Assembly: GCA_016191985.1 (NCBI GenBank)
Contig: JACPVB010000110.1
Location: 1 to 11,362, forward strand
DNA: 11,362 bases
Reading direction: 5' to 3'
Source: Chloroflexota bacterium
GTDB taxonomy: Bacteria > Chloroflexota > Anaerolineae > Anaerolineales > Villigracilaceae
In this document: positions 1-6,185 of the stretch, piece by piece
How positions within the stretch are numbered: the first letter of the stretch is position 1
Layout: every line of letters begins with the position of its first letter
The notes under the pieces: model-generated
What the model saw: only the letters and a program-made list of their open reading frames with translations
Database searches by the model: none
What the model was told of the DNA's origin: nothing
Position numbers and translations under genes: made by a program

Positions 1-816
1 ATAGGTCGTTAGGATCAGTTTCCGCGTGACCGTTGTGTCACTGCAAGCCAGATAGAGAATTCCCGTGCTGCCATCCTTGTTGGTAAAAACTTGGCGCACG
101 AACAGTACAGGGAAAGGCACGTCTTTGAGCCAGCCTGTAAACAGCGTCTCTTCTTGCCAGGGCAGTTCTTCAATCGGTGTAAAGCGGTTGGATTGATACT
201 CTTCCGCACTCACAGCCGCCAAACGATTGGATTTCAGCGCACACACAAAGTCTTTTTTGAGCGTTTGTTTGATATGGCACATATTTTCCTTCGAGGCAAA
301 CCAAGTGTCGAACAAGACAAAGCGAAACTTCAATTGGTTCTGCACGCACACATCCAGCATGGCTCTCATCAACTCGTTCTTGGTCACCAGACTGGCTCGT
401 TTGCGCTTGCGCGTTTTCAGGTCGCTGTATTCGACAGGCTTCTTGATCAACTCAAATGCCACTGGAATCGAAATGTCTTCCACATGATACAAGCAGTTGA
501 GTAGATTGAAACCTTGCACAGCCCGACCTTTGCTATGATCATAATGCCAGCACATCACTTCATTCTCATCTGTGTACGGCTTTTCCTGGACCGTATCGTC
601 GAAAATCAAGACGGCCTCTTCCCGTTCCACCTTCCGTACTGTGGATTTGACTTCCAGCCACAAGTCTTTCGATCTGTACTCGCCACCTGACAGAAAACGT
701 GTAATCTGGTCATGGCTGACTTGTCCATTCACCAGTGTCGATAACCCGGTCGCTGTGGCGTGTCCAAATGTGCTGAGCAAATAATCGGTGTAGAGTTCCA
801 AGTATTCTTTTTTCAT
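1..816 (-). CDS. IS4/IS701-like DDE transposase, partial (3' end beyond left edge)
   Basis: The frame is open from ATG at 814-816 to base 1, giving 272 residues with no stop. It reads MKKEYLELYTDYLLSTFGHA, then SHDQITRFLSGGEY (34-47), the first catalytic region LIFDDTVQEKPYTDEN (70-85, D73/D74), CWHYDHSKGRAVQGFNLLN (89-107) and the second catalytic Asp in LFDTWFASKEN (168-178, D170). QVFTNKDGSTGILYL lies at 242-256. From recall of the family, these are hallmarks of IS4-superfamily transposases usually filed as IS701-like. The third acidic residue, expected in a W-x-V-E-x-F-H context, would lie off the left edge. Such enzymes act on the terminal repeats of their own element by cut-and-paste. 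Nothing visible is broken, so this may be an intact IS whose right half is in the window. The IS4 versus IS701 placement is from memory. Confidence 0.88.
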   Translation of the reverse strand, partial: MKKEYLELYTDYLLSTFGHATATGLSTLVNGQVSHDQITRFLSGGEYRSKDLWLEVKSTVRKVEREEAVLIFDDTVQEKPYTDENEVMCWHYDHSKGRAVQGFNLLNCLYHVEDISIPVAFELIKKPVEYSDLKTRKRKRASLVTKNELMRAMLDVCVQNQLKFRFVLFDTWFASKENMCHIKQTLKKDFVCALKSNRLAAVSAEEYQSNRFTPIEELPWQEETLFTGWLKDVPFPVLFVRQVFTNKDGSTGILYLACSDTTVTRKLILTTY

Positions 817-870
817 GCCCAAATCTTACTCGGTTTTTGACGCATTCACTGCGTAACATCAGTTAATAAC
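817..870. mobile_element. Probable IS end (non-coding tip beside the transposase start)
   Basis: The bases between the transposase ATG and the next gene's ribosome binding site include a small inverted repeat, ACGCA (840-844), TTCAC loop, TGCGT (850-854), beside a T-run. A short tip like this in front of a transposase is where a terminal inverted repeat would sit. The exact boundary cannot be fixed because the other IS end is outside the window, and no target-site duplication can be checked. A TTGACG hexamer at 837-842 faces the flanking lipoprotein gene. Confidence 0.45.
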
Positions 871-876
871 AGGAGG
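871..876 (+). promoter_or_regulatory. Ribosome binding site AGGAGG
   Basis: A perfect AGGAGG sits six bases before ATG 883 and fixes the start of the lipoprotein gene. It lies immediately beside the inferred IS end, so the insertion probably separated the gene from its original promoter. Confidence 0.8.
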
Positions 877-882
877 CAAATC

Positions 883-2205
883 ATGAGATGTTTTAGTCAT
901 ATTCCTATCATCCTGCTAATTACCTTTTTGCTTGGATGTAATAGTCAAAATAGTCAGCCTACGACAGCATCCTCAACAACGCCAACACTTCCAGCCAACA
1001 CCGCCACACCAACTGTTACGTTAACGCCTACGTTAACAACATCCCCAACACATGAACAAATTGCAATTCAATTTCCTGAGTGGGCGAAGAATCCTGAGAC
1101 ACAGATATTATTAGCTCCCGTTGGGACTCGCGACAAAGGCTATGAAAACATGGCATTGTTCAATGCCGAAACAGGGGAAAAATTTGATGTACCTTTGACC
1201 TCAAAAATAGGAGATTATTTTTGGACGCCAGATGGTTCAGGGTTTGGGTTTTTACCAAAAAGTGAACAGCAAATCATCTTTTTCTCAATTAAGGACGAAA
1301 TAATTGTCACCATACCAATCCCCAAGGAAGCGTCTAGGTTTCTAAGCCAGGGCGAAGATCGAGTGGAGTCAATTCAGATAACCACTTCAATTTTTTCAAG
1401 TTCTGATTTTCTTCTCCTGCCCATTTGGCTGCCATTATCACCAGACAGGAAATATTTTGTTTATCAAGAAAAATATGATGAGACATATACCAGCATATTT
1501 GATATTTCAGCGAACAAAACTGTTTATATTTCTGATCCGGGAGATGAGTATGTTGACTTGTATTCGGAATGGTCGCCAACTTTCCCTTTGCTTGCAATTG
1601 TAGAGGTCGATCAAATACCCGAGATGTACAACTCATTTCAAATTCTCCCTACTTTTAGGTTACGGGTTTACAATGTTCAATCTCAACAAGTAATTGCTTC
1701 ATATAAGAATGTAACCTTCCCAACATGGTCACCTGATGGCACAAAGTTTTTATTTCAAGAGTGGCAAAAGAGAGAGACTGGTTTATATGAGTATTGGGCT
1801 TCTCCACCTTGCATATTTGACACTCTCAAAGGAACAACAAATTGTTATCACGAAACCCTAACTGAGGAAATTAATCAATTCAGTTCATTAAGTTGGTCCC
1901 CTGATCAATCGATGATTAGTTATGTTTATAGCTCTCAAGGCTTCTGCATGATTACTTTGCCCACCGCCAAAACACAATGCATACTAGCGAAGGCAGATAT
2001 TGAAGATAATTTTATTCGTCAATATTCCTGGTCGCCTGACAGTAATTTTATCTCCTTTGAATTCGACTCAGTAGGTCCTTTATCTGACGATAATGACAAT
2101 CCGAAATTGGGGATAGCGAATGTTGACACAGGCGAATATTTCTCAATAGGCGAAAATATAAATATGCATTACCTGGGTCTTTGGCGACCATCACCCAGTC
2201 CTTAA
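883..2205 (+). CDS. Lipoprotein with TolB/PD40-like beta-propeller (6 recognisable blade motifs)
   Basis: The 440-residue product starts with a lipoprotein signal: a hydrophobic stretch ending in lipobox LLGC (16-19), so Cys19 should be lipidated. A Thr/Ser/Pro-rich linker (about 20-57) would hold the globular part away from the membrane. The rest carries spaced PD40-type motifs: WTPDG (114-118), LSPDR (185-189), WSPTF (230-234), WSPDG (282-286), WSPDQ (338-342) and WSPDS (383-387). These are blade-defining turns of WD40-like/TolB propellers. Cys310, 321, 355 and 366 cluster between blades and could form disulfides in an extracytoplasmic domain. Propellers of this kind are binding scaffolds, and no catalytic site or ligand can be named. 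The gene is visibly richer in A/T than the metabolic genes to the right and abuts an IS, which fits accessory or acquired DNA. It resembles the lipoprotein at 8122-9255 in architecture, but its blades are far more diverged. Confidence 0.82.
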   Translation: MRCFSHIPIILLITFLLGCNSQNSQPTTASSTTPTLPANTATPTVTLTPTLTTSPTHEQIAIQFPEWAKNPETQILLAPVGTRDKGYENMALFNAETGEKFDVPLTSKIGDYFWTPDGSGFGFLPKSEQQIIFFSIKDEIIVTIPIPKEASRFLSQGEDRVESIQITTSIFSSSDFLLLPIWLPLSPDRKYFVYQEKYDETYTSIFDISANKTVYISDPGDEYVDLYSEWSPTFPLLAIVEVDQIPEMYNSFQILPTFRLRVYNVQSQQVIASYKNVTFPTWSPDGTKFLFQEWQKRETGLYEYWASPPCIFDTLKGTTNCYHETLTEEINQFSSLSWSPDQSMISYVYSSQGFCMITLPTAKTQCILAKADIEDNFIRQYSWSPDSNFISFEFDSVGPLSDDNDNPKLGIANVDTGEYFSIGENINMHYLGLWRPSPSP

Positions 2206-2232
2206 TATTTCAATTTGTACAAAGGAGAAATC

Positions 2233-2580
2233 ATGAAACTCGTATCCGATATTCTTATCATTATCGTCGCCCTCCTGCACTTCAGCTTTCTCTACCTCGA
2301 AATGTTCCTGTGGGACAAGCCGCGCGGGATGAAGTCCTTTCGCTTGACGGAGGAATTTGCCAAACAATCCAAGTCTCTCGCCATGAATCAGGGACTGTAC
2401 AACGGCTTCCTCGCCGCGGGTCTCATCTGGGGCATCTTCGCGGGCGACGCGGTGAAAATTTTCTTCCTGAGCTGTGTCATCATCGCGGGTATCTTCGGCG
2501 CGATGACCGTCAGCAAGCGGATATTTTACATCCAAGCCGTCCCCGCAATTTTGGCGTTGGTGGTTTTATTGGTTTCTTAA
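2233..2580 (+). CDS. DUF1304 family integral membrane protein
   Basis: The 115-residue product has about four hydrophobic helices (roughly 3-24, 55-70, 74-93, 98-114). It shows the pattern recalled for DUF1304: H16, YLEMFLWDKPRG (21-32), F-x-LTEEFA (37-43), NQGLYNGFLAAGLIWG (52-67), AGIFGAMTV (85-93) and QAVPAILAL (101-109). Length matches the family, usually about 115-125 residues. The function of DUF1304 is not established, and the location is the cytoplasmic membrane. The start at ATG 2233 is chosen for the AAGGAG motif at 2222-2227, five bases upstream. A TTG at 2215 in the same frame would run through that motif and is rejected. Only 27 bases separate it from the lipoprotein stop, so read-through transcription is possible, but base composition differs clearly between the two genes. 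Confidence 0.88.
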   Translation: MKLVSDILIIIVALLHFSFLYLEMFLWDKPRGMKSFRLTEEFAKQSKSLAMNQGLYNGFLAAGLIWGIFAGDAVKIFFLSCVIIAGIFGAMTVSKRIFYIQAVPAILALVVLLVS

Positions 2581-2588
2581 CAAAGTGA

Positions 2589-2677
2589 GTGCGTCGCACC
2601 TTACTTAATGAGACAAACCCAATCGAGCAGATTCTGTCTCTTTAATGAGACGAATCCACCCGTCTGGTGCGACGCAC
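2589..2677. repeat. 89-bp structured element with 12-bp terminal inverted repeats
   Basis: The ends are exact inverted repeats: GTGCGTCGCACC (2589-2600) and GGTGCGACGCAC (2666-2677). Each arm is itself nearly palindromic (GTGCG-N-CGCAC). Inside, a 17-base segment beginning TTAATGAGAC occurs twice in direct orientation (2605-2621 and 2642-2658, two mismatches). The second copy can close a hairpin, GATTC-T-GTCTC (2630-2640) with GAGACGAATC (2647-2656). The first copy's GAGAC (2610-2614) can instead pair with the same GTCTC (2636-2640), giving two exclusive folds. It fills nearly the whole gap between the DUF1304 and hydrolase genes. No target-site duplication is visible. It could be a small MITE-like repeat, a terminator or an RNA regulatory structure. 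Confidence 0.6.
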
Positions 2678-2696
2678 ATTTATCAAGGAAAACATT

Positions 2697-3326
2697 ATGC
2701 ACCCCTGGAAACATTACGTGGCAATTGGAGATAGCTTCACCGAAGGCATTGGCGACCCTGTAGATGGATTCCAATCCATCGGCTGCATGGAGCGGCTGGC
2801 CCAAATTTTGCAAAAATCCAACCCCGATTTTCAATTCACCAACCTCGCCAAACGCGGGTTGATGATCTCCGAAATTCGCCAGGGACAGTTGGTGCACGCA
2901 TTAAAGCTCAAGCCTGATTTCGTGTCCATCGTGGCGGGCGCAAACGATATTATGAAGGGCAGGTTCGAGGCGCAGAACTTCGAGAACGAATTGCGCGGGC
3001 TTTATGAATCCACTGTAAAAACGGGCGCGTTGGTCAGCTCGGGAAATATTCCATTTTTCCCATTCATCAAAACTCTGGAAGCGCCAGTTCAAACACGGTT
3101 GAATCGCCAGATCGAGAAAGCCAATTCCATCATCCAAAACCTCGCGGATGAATACAAGATCATCCTCGTGAACGCCAATGCTCACGGCGACGACTTTGAC
3201 GAGAATGATTGGAGCACAGACTTTGTCCACTTGAATGCGCGGGGATATTTCAAATTTACAGATGTGATCATCCAAACGCTGGAGAAGCACACTGGAGTTG
3301 AGCTCGGGAAAGCAGAGTTGCCGTAA
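2697..3326 (+). CDS. SGNH/GDSL-type hydrolase (esterase/lipase family)
   Basis: The 209-residue product has the SGNH blocks in order: block I GDSFTEG (11-17, nucleophile Ser13), block II around NLAKRG (49-54, Gly54), block III GANDI (81-85, Asn83), and block V DFVHLNARGY (175-184, Asp175 and His178). In this family these residues form the Ser-His-Asp triad and oxyanion hole of esterases acting on acyl or acetyl esters. There is no signal peptide, so it should be cytoplasmic, and the substrate cannot be read from sequence. Length is usual for single-domain members. The start is ATG 2697, with AAGGAA at 2685-2690 six bases before it. A GTG at 2667 in the same frame lies inside the palindromic arm of the upstream element and is rejected. 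The next gene begins 25 bases after its stop. Confidence 0.9.
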   Translation: MHPWKHYVAIGDSFTEGIGDPVDGFQSIGCMERLAQILQKSNPDFQFTNLAKRGLMISEIRQGQLVHALKLKPDFVSIVAGANDIMKGRFEAQNFENELRGLYESTVKTGALVSSGNIPFFPFIKTLEAPVQTRLNRQIEKANSIIQNLADEYKIILVNANAHGDDFDENDWSTDFVHLNARGYFKFTDVIIQTLEKHTGVELGKAELP

Positions 3327-3351
3327 ATCGCGTAAACCGAAAAGAAAAAAT

Positions 3352-3675
3352 ATGAAAACAAATAAGAAGAAGAAAAATGAGGAAATGCGCTCAGAATACG
3401 ATTTCAGCAAAGCCGAGCGTGGAAAGTTTTATCGCCCCTTGAGTAAGGGATACACAACTCATGTAAAAAAAGCTGACGGGACGGTTGTGGTCAATCATTA
3501 CACGCTTTCAGAAGGTACTGTTTTGCTTGCGCCCGATGTTCTTGAATACTTCCCCGATTCAGAATCAGTCAACGAGGCATTGCGTTCGCTGATCAAGTTG
3601 ATGGATAAAATGCCTGCTCGAAAATACAAACAGCACAAACCATCGGCTTTTCAAGTGGCCGAAGGAAAGCGGTAA
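3352..3675 (+). CDS. Small basic protein, ribbon-helix-helix/antitoxin-like; no toxin partner
   Basis: The 107-residue product opens with a lysine-rich stretch (MKTNKKKKNEE) followed by MRSEYDFSKAERGKFYRP. The 'EYDFSKAxRGK' lead is recalled from short CopG/BrnA-like antitoxin-type proteins of Chloroflexota and cyanobacteria. A beta-prone stretch (GTVVVNHYTLSEGTVLLAP) and a helical part (SVNEALRSLIKLMDKMP) follow, compatible with a ribbon-helix-helix fold. In the relatives recalled the C-terminal part usually reads as a clear RHH, while here the middle is atypical. No toxin gene flanks it: the hydrolase is upstream and the convergent homoserine dehydrogenase downstream. ATG 3352 is preferred over ATG 3385 (too close to its only SD-like GAGGA) and over an ATG at 3298, which would overlap the hydrolase. 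No start has a strong ribosome binding site. The DNA-binding role is inference. Confidence 0.6.
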   Translation: MKTNKKKKNEEMRSEYDFSKAERGKFYRPLSKGYTTHVKKADGTVVVNHYTLSEGTVLLAPDVLEYFPDSESVNEALRSLIKLMDKMPARKYKQHKPSAFQVAEGKR

Positions 3676-3677
3676 CG

Positions 3678-3701
3678 TAGGGACGCCCTTCATGGGCGTC
3701 C
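3678..3701. repeat. Palindrome, GTAGGGACG type; likely terminator of the + gene
   Basis: GGACGCCC (3681-3688) and GGGCGTCC (3694-3701) form an 8-bp stem with a 5-base loop, preceded by GTAG. It begins two bases after the stop codon of the small + strand gene. There is no clean T-run after it, so termination is only possible. It belongs with the palindromes at 3725-3749 and 9420-9454, which share the GTAGRG edge. Confidence 0.7.
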
Positions 3702-3724
3702 TGATTGTGTCTAGGAAACAACAA

Positions 3725-3749
3725 GGGCGACCGCAAGGGTCGCCCCTAC
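3725..3749. repeat. Palindrome, CCCCTAC edge; 3' end of homoserine dehydrogenase
   Basis: GGGCGACC (3725-3732) and GGTCGCCC (3738-3745) form an 8-bp stem with a 5-base loop, flanked by CTAC (3746-3749). Read on the minus strand the edge is GTAG, and its TAG is the stop codon of homoserine dehydrogenase. On that strand a T/G-rich stretch follows the stem, so it may act as a weak terminator. With the preceding palindrome it fills the gap between convergent genes. Confidence 0.75.
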
Positions 3750-4777
3750 AACACACACACAAAATCTGCGAACAGGCCATAGGCCGTTTCCACAGGTCCG
3801 CCCTGCATACCGGGTTTTTCAGATAATGTAATCGAGTAATCCAGGATCACATCGGTTCTAAACGTAACACCGGTGCTGGAATTCATCATGCCATACAACG
3901 AGGAGGTTGAGTCCACCAGTTGCGGGGAAACACTGGCCTCCACTTTATCCCCATTTTTTTCAGCAGAACAAACCAGTTTATAACGCTTGCCTTCGGCCCT
4001 GGCTTTGGCGATCATCTGCGGCGAGATGCCGCGAATGCCCGTAGGATTCACTTCCTGCGGGGTCATCGGCGTATCCCACAGCACCGTCACCAACGCGGCG
4101 ACTTTGATGGCGGCGTCCCAACCATCCACATCGTTGGTGGGGTCGGTCTCCGCCACGCCAATGGACTGGCAGAATTTCACCGCGTCTTCATATGATTCGC
4201 CATTTTCCATTCTTGAGAGGATGATGTTGGTCGTTGCGTTGAAGATGCCTTTGAAGGAAGTTAACTCTGCCAACGAAAACGCCTCACGCATGACCGAGAA
4301 AACTGGTGCGCCACCCAGTACAGTGGACTCAAACCTGAACTTTTTCCCCTTTGATTCGGCCAGCGCGGTCAACTCGCGGTAGCCGTGGACGACCGGTCCC
4401 TTGTTGGCGGTGATGGCGTGCATGTTTAAATTTAATGCGGTGCGGATGTGATCGAGCGCGGGCTGTCCCGTTTGGGTGTTGACGGGGCTGTTCTCGAACA
4501 TGACATCGGCGGATGAAGCCTTGATTACGGCGAATGAATCTTCAACCTGGATGGTGGAAAGTGACGCAATGGATTTTCCACTTTCCACAAACTCCAATGC
4601 TTTTTGGATATCGAGTCCATCGGGGTTGACGGCGAAGCCATGCCTTCCCGTGGAAATGCCGGTGAACGAAAAGGTAATGTCATACTTGGATTTGAGCATG
4701 CCCTGCTTGCGGACGAGGAGTCTTGCAAGTGAACGCGCGACGTTTCCGAAACCAATGAGGGCGAGTTTGTAGTGCAT
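3746..4777 (-). CDS. hom: Homoserine dehydrogenase, short form without ACT domain
   Basis: The 343-residue enzyme should reduce L-aspartate 4-semialdehyde to L-homoserine with NAD(P)H, the branch point to threonine and methionine, in the cytoplasm. Visible: N-terminal Rossmann motif IGFGNVARSLARLL (8-21), the conserved ANKGP (124-128, Lys126), FESTVLGGAPVF (149-160), the substrate domain NATTNIILSRM (180-190), then AETDPTNDVDGWDAAIK (209-225), whose Glu210, the Asp residues and Lys225 match conserved catalytic and substrate positions. GGPVETAYGL lies near the end. Length fits the short class; there is no C-terminal ACT regulatory domain and no fused aspartokinase. The start is ATG 4777, with AGGAGA (4790-4785) seven bases before it. 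The stop codon comes from an adjacent palindromic repeat, so the last few residues (DFVCVL) may be a repeat-derived tail. It lies 74 bases downstream of the kinase-like gene on the same strand. Confidence 0.93.
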   Translation of the reverse strand: MHYKLALIGFGNVARSLARLLVRKQGMLKSKYDITFSFTGISTGRHGFAVNPDGLDIQKALEFVESGKSIASLSTIQVEDSFAVIKASSADVMFENSPVNTQTGQPALDHIRTALNLNMHAITANKGPVVHGYRELTALAESKGKKFRFESTVLGGAPVFSVMREAFSLAELTSFKGIFNATTNIILSRMENGESYEDAVKFCQSIGVAETDPTNDVDGWDAAIKVAALVTVLWDTPMTPQEVNPTGIRGISPQMIAKARAEGKRYKLVCSAEKNGDKVEASVSPQLVDSTSSLYGMMNSSTGVTFRTDVILDYSITLSEKPGMQGGPVETAYGLFADFVCVL

Positions 4778-4819
4778 GTGGAGGTCTCCTGATTTTTGGA
4801 ATCAAACAGCTTGCTATTT

Positions 4820-4845
4820 GAATGCAGGAGCAAGCTCCTGCATTC
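4820..4845. repeat. Long perfect hairpin between kinase-like gene and homoserine dehydrogenase
   Basis: GAATGCAGGAGC (4820-4831) and GCTCCTGCATTC (4834-4845) are perfect inverted copies two bases apart, so the folded form has about 11 pairs and a 4-base loop. It starts six bases after the stop of the kinase-like gene in transcription direction. No T-run follows on the minus strand, so processing or attenuation within a shared transcript is as likely as termination. Confidence 0.75.
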
Positions 4846-4851
4846 CATAAG

Positions 4852-5562
4852 TCAAACCGGGGGATATGGATACGCCCTGCGTCCTTGCAATGGACGGGGG
4901 AATGTTTTGGTGGTACACAAAATCTCGGCGCGGGTCAACAGGGCGGAGATTTCGCTCGGGCTGAGATACTGTTCAAAGACGGCCGACCAACTGTCTGTTT
5001 GGGAAAGAGGCGCGAGCAGGTCGTTTGGAATCGGCTGACCGGCGAAGTCCCAGATCACGGTGCGAAGTTTATCATCTTCGTGGAAACAAATGCCGTGGTC
5101 GATGGCAAAAAGTTTTTGAGTCTCATCCTCGAAAAAGACATGACTGCCTTTGCGGTCGGCGTTGTTGGCGAGAAGGTCGAATAAAACGACGGGGCGAAGT
5201 TTTTCCTTGTCTGCGGGTGTGAAGTTGAAGTAGTGATACTCCACATCATAATTGATGTATTGCTGCAATGAGCCGGGGCCGTAGGGGCCGTCTTCGCGAT
5301 AGATTGTGAACGGGACGATGTGAAAGCCAAGCGCTTCGCTCAAGCGCCAGGCGGCCACCTCGCGCAGGGCAAGCGTGTTATCTGGAAAATCCCAAAGCGG
5401 CTGCTCGCCTTTGCTCGGCTTGTAGACGGCCTGGTAGGTTTCACCCGCGTGTTGCACATCCACGAAGAAGGTGTAATTGCTGCCAAGCATGAATTGGCCC
5501 TTGAGTTCGTATTCGCCGTGAGTGAGGGCAGATTGTATTTTTTCGGAATTTTGTGGGACCAT
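4852..5562 (-). CDS. SCO1664-type (TIGR03843) protein with PI3/4-kinase-like fold
   Basis: The 236-residue product matches the family recalled as 'SCO1664 family', which shows remote similarity to phosphatidylinositol 3/4-kinases. Visible landmarks: YKPSKGEQPLWDFP (47-60, candidate ATP-binding Lys48), LALREVAAWRLSEALGF (64-80, Glu68), GPYGPGSLQQY (92-102), catalytic-loop-like VLFDLLANNADRKGSHV (126-142, with D129, N134, D136) and metal-loop-like FAIDHGICFHEDDKLRTV (152-169, D155). No signal peptide or membrane segment is seen. The true substrate is unknown; protein or small-molecule phosphorylation is inference from fold. ATG 5562 is used. A TTG at 5601 is in frame but would translate a CTTCAAC heptamer repeat. 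Neither start has a good ribosome binding site. It follows the DUF3090 gene by 65 bases, the same partner it has in Actinobacteria, and precedes homoserine dehydrogenase. Confidence 0.85.
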   Translation of the reverse strand: MVPQNSEKIQSALTHGEYELKGQFMLGSNYTFFVDVQHAGETYQAVYKPSKGEQPLWDFPDNTLALREVAAWRLSEALGFHIVPFTIYREDGPYGPGSLQQYINYDVEYHYFNFTPADKEKLRPVVLFDLLANNADRKGSHVFFEDETQKLFAIDHGICFHEDDKLRTVIWDFAGQPIPNDLLAPLSQTDSWSAVFEQYLSPSEISALLTRAEILCTTKTFPRPLQGRRAYPYPPV

Positions 5563-5566
5563 AAGA

Positions 5567-5624
5567 GTTGAAGGTTGAAGGTTGAAGGTGTAGGCCTGCA
5601 ACTTTCAACTTGTAAACTTTCAAC
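5567..5624. repeat. Heptamer tandem repeat (GTTGAAG x3) with inverted CTTTCAAC copies
   Basis: Three perfect tandem GTTGAAG units (5567-5587) are followed by two CTTTCAAC copies (5602-5609 and 5617-5624) in inverted orientation. The region fills the gap between the DUF3090 stop and the kinase-like start. One further GTTGAAG occurs at 9335-9341 in another intergenic gap. Such short tandem heptamers are known from cyanobacterial and Chloroflexota intergenic DNA. Confidence 0.7.
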
Positions 5625-5627
5625 CGA

Positions 5628-6155
5628 TCAATGCAGGTGTCCGTTCTTCTTCGGGCAGAAGTGACCTTCGGGTTCCATGGGCTGGCCGCATTGCGGACAA
5701 ACGGGCCGTCCGCGCGAGGCCACGTCCTGTCCCCAGCGCGCAAGCTGGCGGAGTTGTGCGCGCGTTGCCCAAAAGCGGACTTGCGCAGCAGACTCGGGTT
5801 CGGCTTCTTCGGTCAGCAATTCCTTGGTGAAGATGACGACGCGGTCGCGTTCCTTGTCGTAGCCGAGGCCGATCTCACCGGCGCGGAAGAGCGGGTCTAC
5901 AGGCGGGTTGATGCGCATCACATCCTCCACGTAATCGCCGGAGGCTTCTTCGAGGTCCGGGTTTTGCTGGCTGATCTGCGCGAGGAATTGTTCAATGCCA
6001 ATGGCAAGCGAAAGCAATTGCGCCTTTTCGATAATGATGGTGATGGTGCGTTGTTCCTGATATGCTTGCAAATAAAAGACGCGTTGGCCGGGTTTGCCAA
6101 TGGCGTCTGCTGTAATATGGTCGCAGGGGTCTACGTCAATTTCAAAGCGGGGCAT
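5628..6155 (-). CDS. DUF3090 (TIGR03847) family protein with C-terminal zinc ribbon
   Basis: The 175-residue product begins MPRFEIDVDPCDHITADAIG and continues with GQRVFYLQA (23-31), an acidic helical segment and RAGEIGLGYDKERDRVVIF (91-109), the pattern recalled for DUF3090. Its C-terminus has a treble-clef or ribbon-like metal site: C153-P-Q-C156, then GHFC (164-167) and NGH (171-173), ending HLH. Likely ligands are Cys153, Cys156, Cys167 and one of His165, 173 or 175. In Actinobacteria this family is encoded next to the SCO1664-type kinase-like protein and often a phosphomutase-like protein; here the kinase-like gene follows directly. The function is unknown, and a role as a partner or substrate adaptor of the kinase-like protein is inference. 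The start is ATG 6155, with a modest AAAAGG (6170-6165) nine bases upstream. Length is close to the family norm. Confidence 0.87.
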   Translation of the reverse strand: MPRFEIDVDPCDHITADAIGKPGQRVFYLQAYQEQRTITIIIEKAQLLSLAIGIEQFLAQISQQNPDLEEASGDYVEDVMRINPPVDPLFRAGEIGLGYDKERDRVVIFTKELLTEEAEPESAAQVRFWATRAQLRQLARWGQDVASRGRPVCPQCGQPMEPEGHFCPKKNGHLH

Positions 6156-6179
6156 GGGTGAATACCTTTTGTAAAATTG

Positions 6180-6185
6180 AGTATA
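6180..6185 (-). promoter_or_regulatory. Candidate -10 box TATACT for the DUF3090 run
   Basis: On the minus strand TATACT sits 24 bases before ATG 6155, leaving room for the AAAAGG ribosome binding site. No convincing -35 hexamer is present at the usual distance, so this is a weak call. Confidence 0.3.

Noticed and set aside
91..504. Plus-strand open frame of 137 codons over the transposase
   Set aside because: It lies antisense to a continuous 272-residue transposase frame with catalytic motifs, and its own translation shows no recognisable family.
2667..2696. Upstream GTG start for the SGNH hydrolase
   Set aside because: It sits inside the palindromic arm of the 89-bp element; ATG 2697 has a proper ribosome binding site and relatives start at this point.
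2581..2700. CRISPR-like reading of the repeated TTAATGAGAC segments
   Set aside because: Only two copies, no constant repeat-spacer pattern and no cas gene; inverted ends explain the region better.
3565..3780. Minus-strand frame of 71 codons with a GDPCGRP segment
   Set aside because: That segment is just the translation of the 3725-3745 palindrome, and the rest overlaps the small + strand gene and the end of the dehydrogenase.
4525..4848. Second minus-strand frame (107 codons) over the dehydrogenase start
   Set aside because: It overlaps the homoserine dehydrogenase Rossmann motif in another frame and encodes no recognisable motif.
5631..6161. Plus-strand open frame of 176 codons exactly opposite the DUF3090 gene
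   Set aside because: The minus-strand product has clear DUF3090 and zinc-ribbon motifs; the antisense frame is a GC-driven shadow without motifs.
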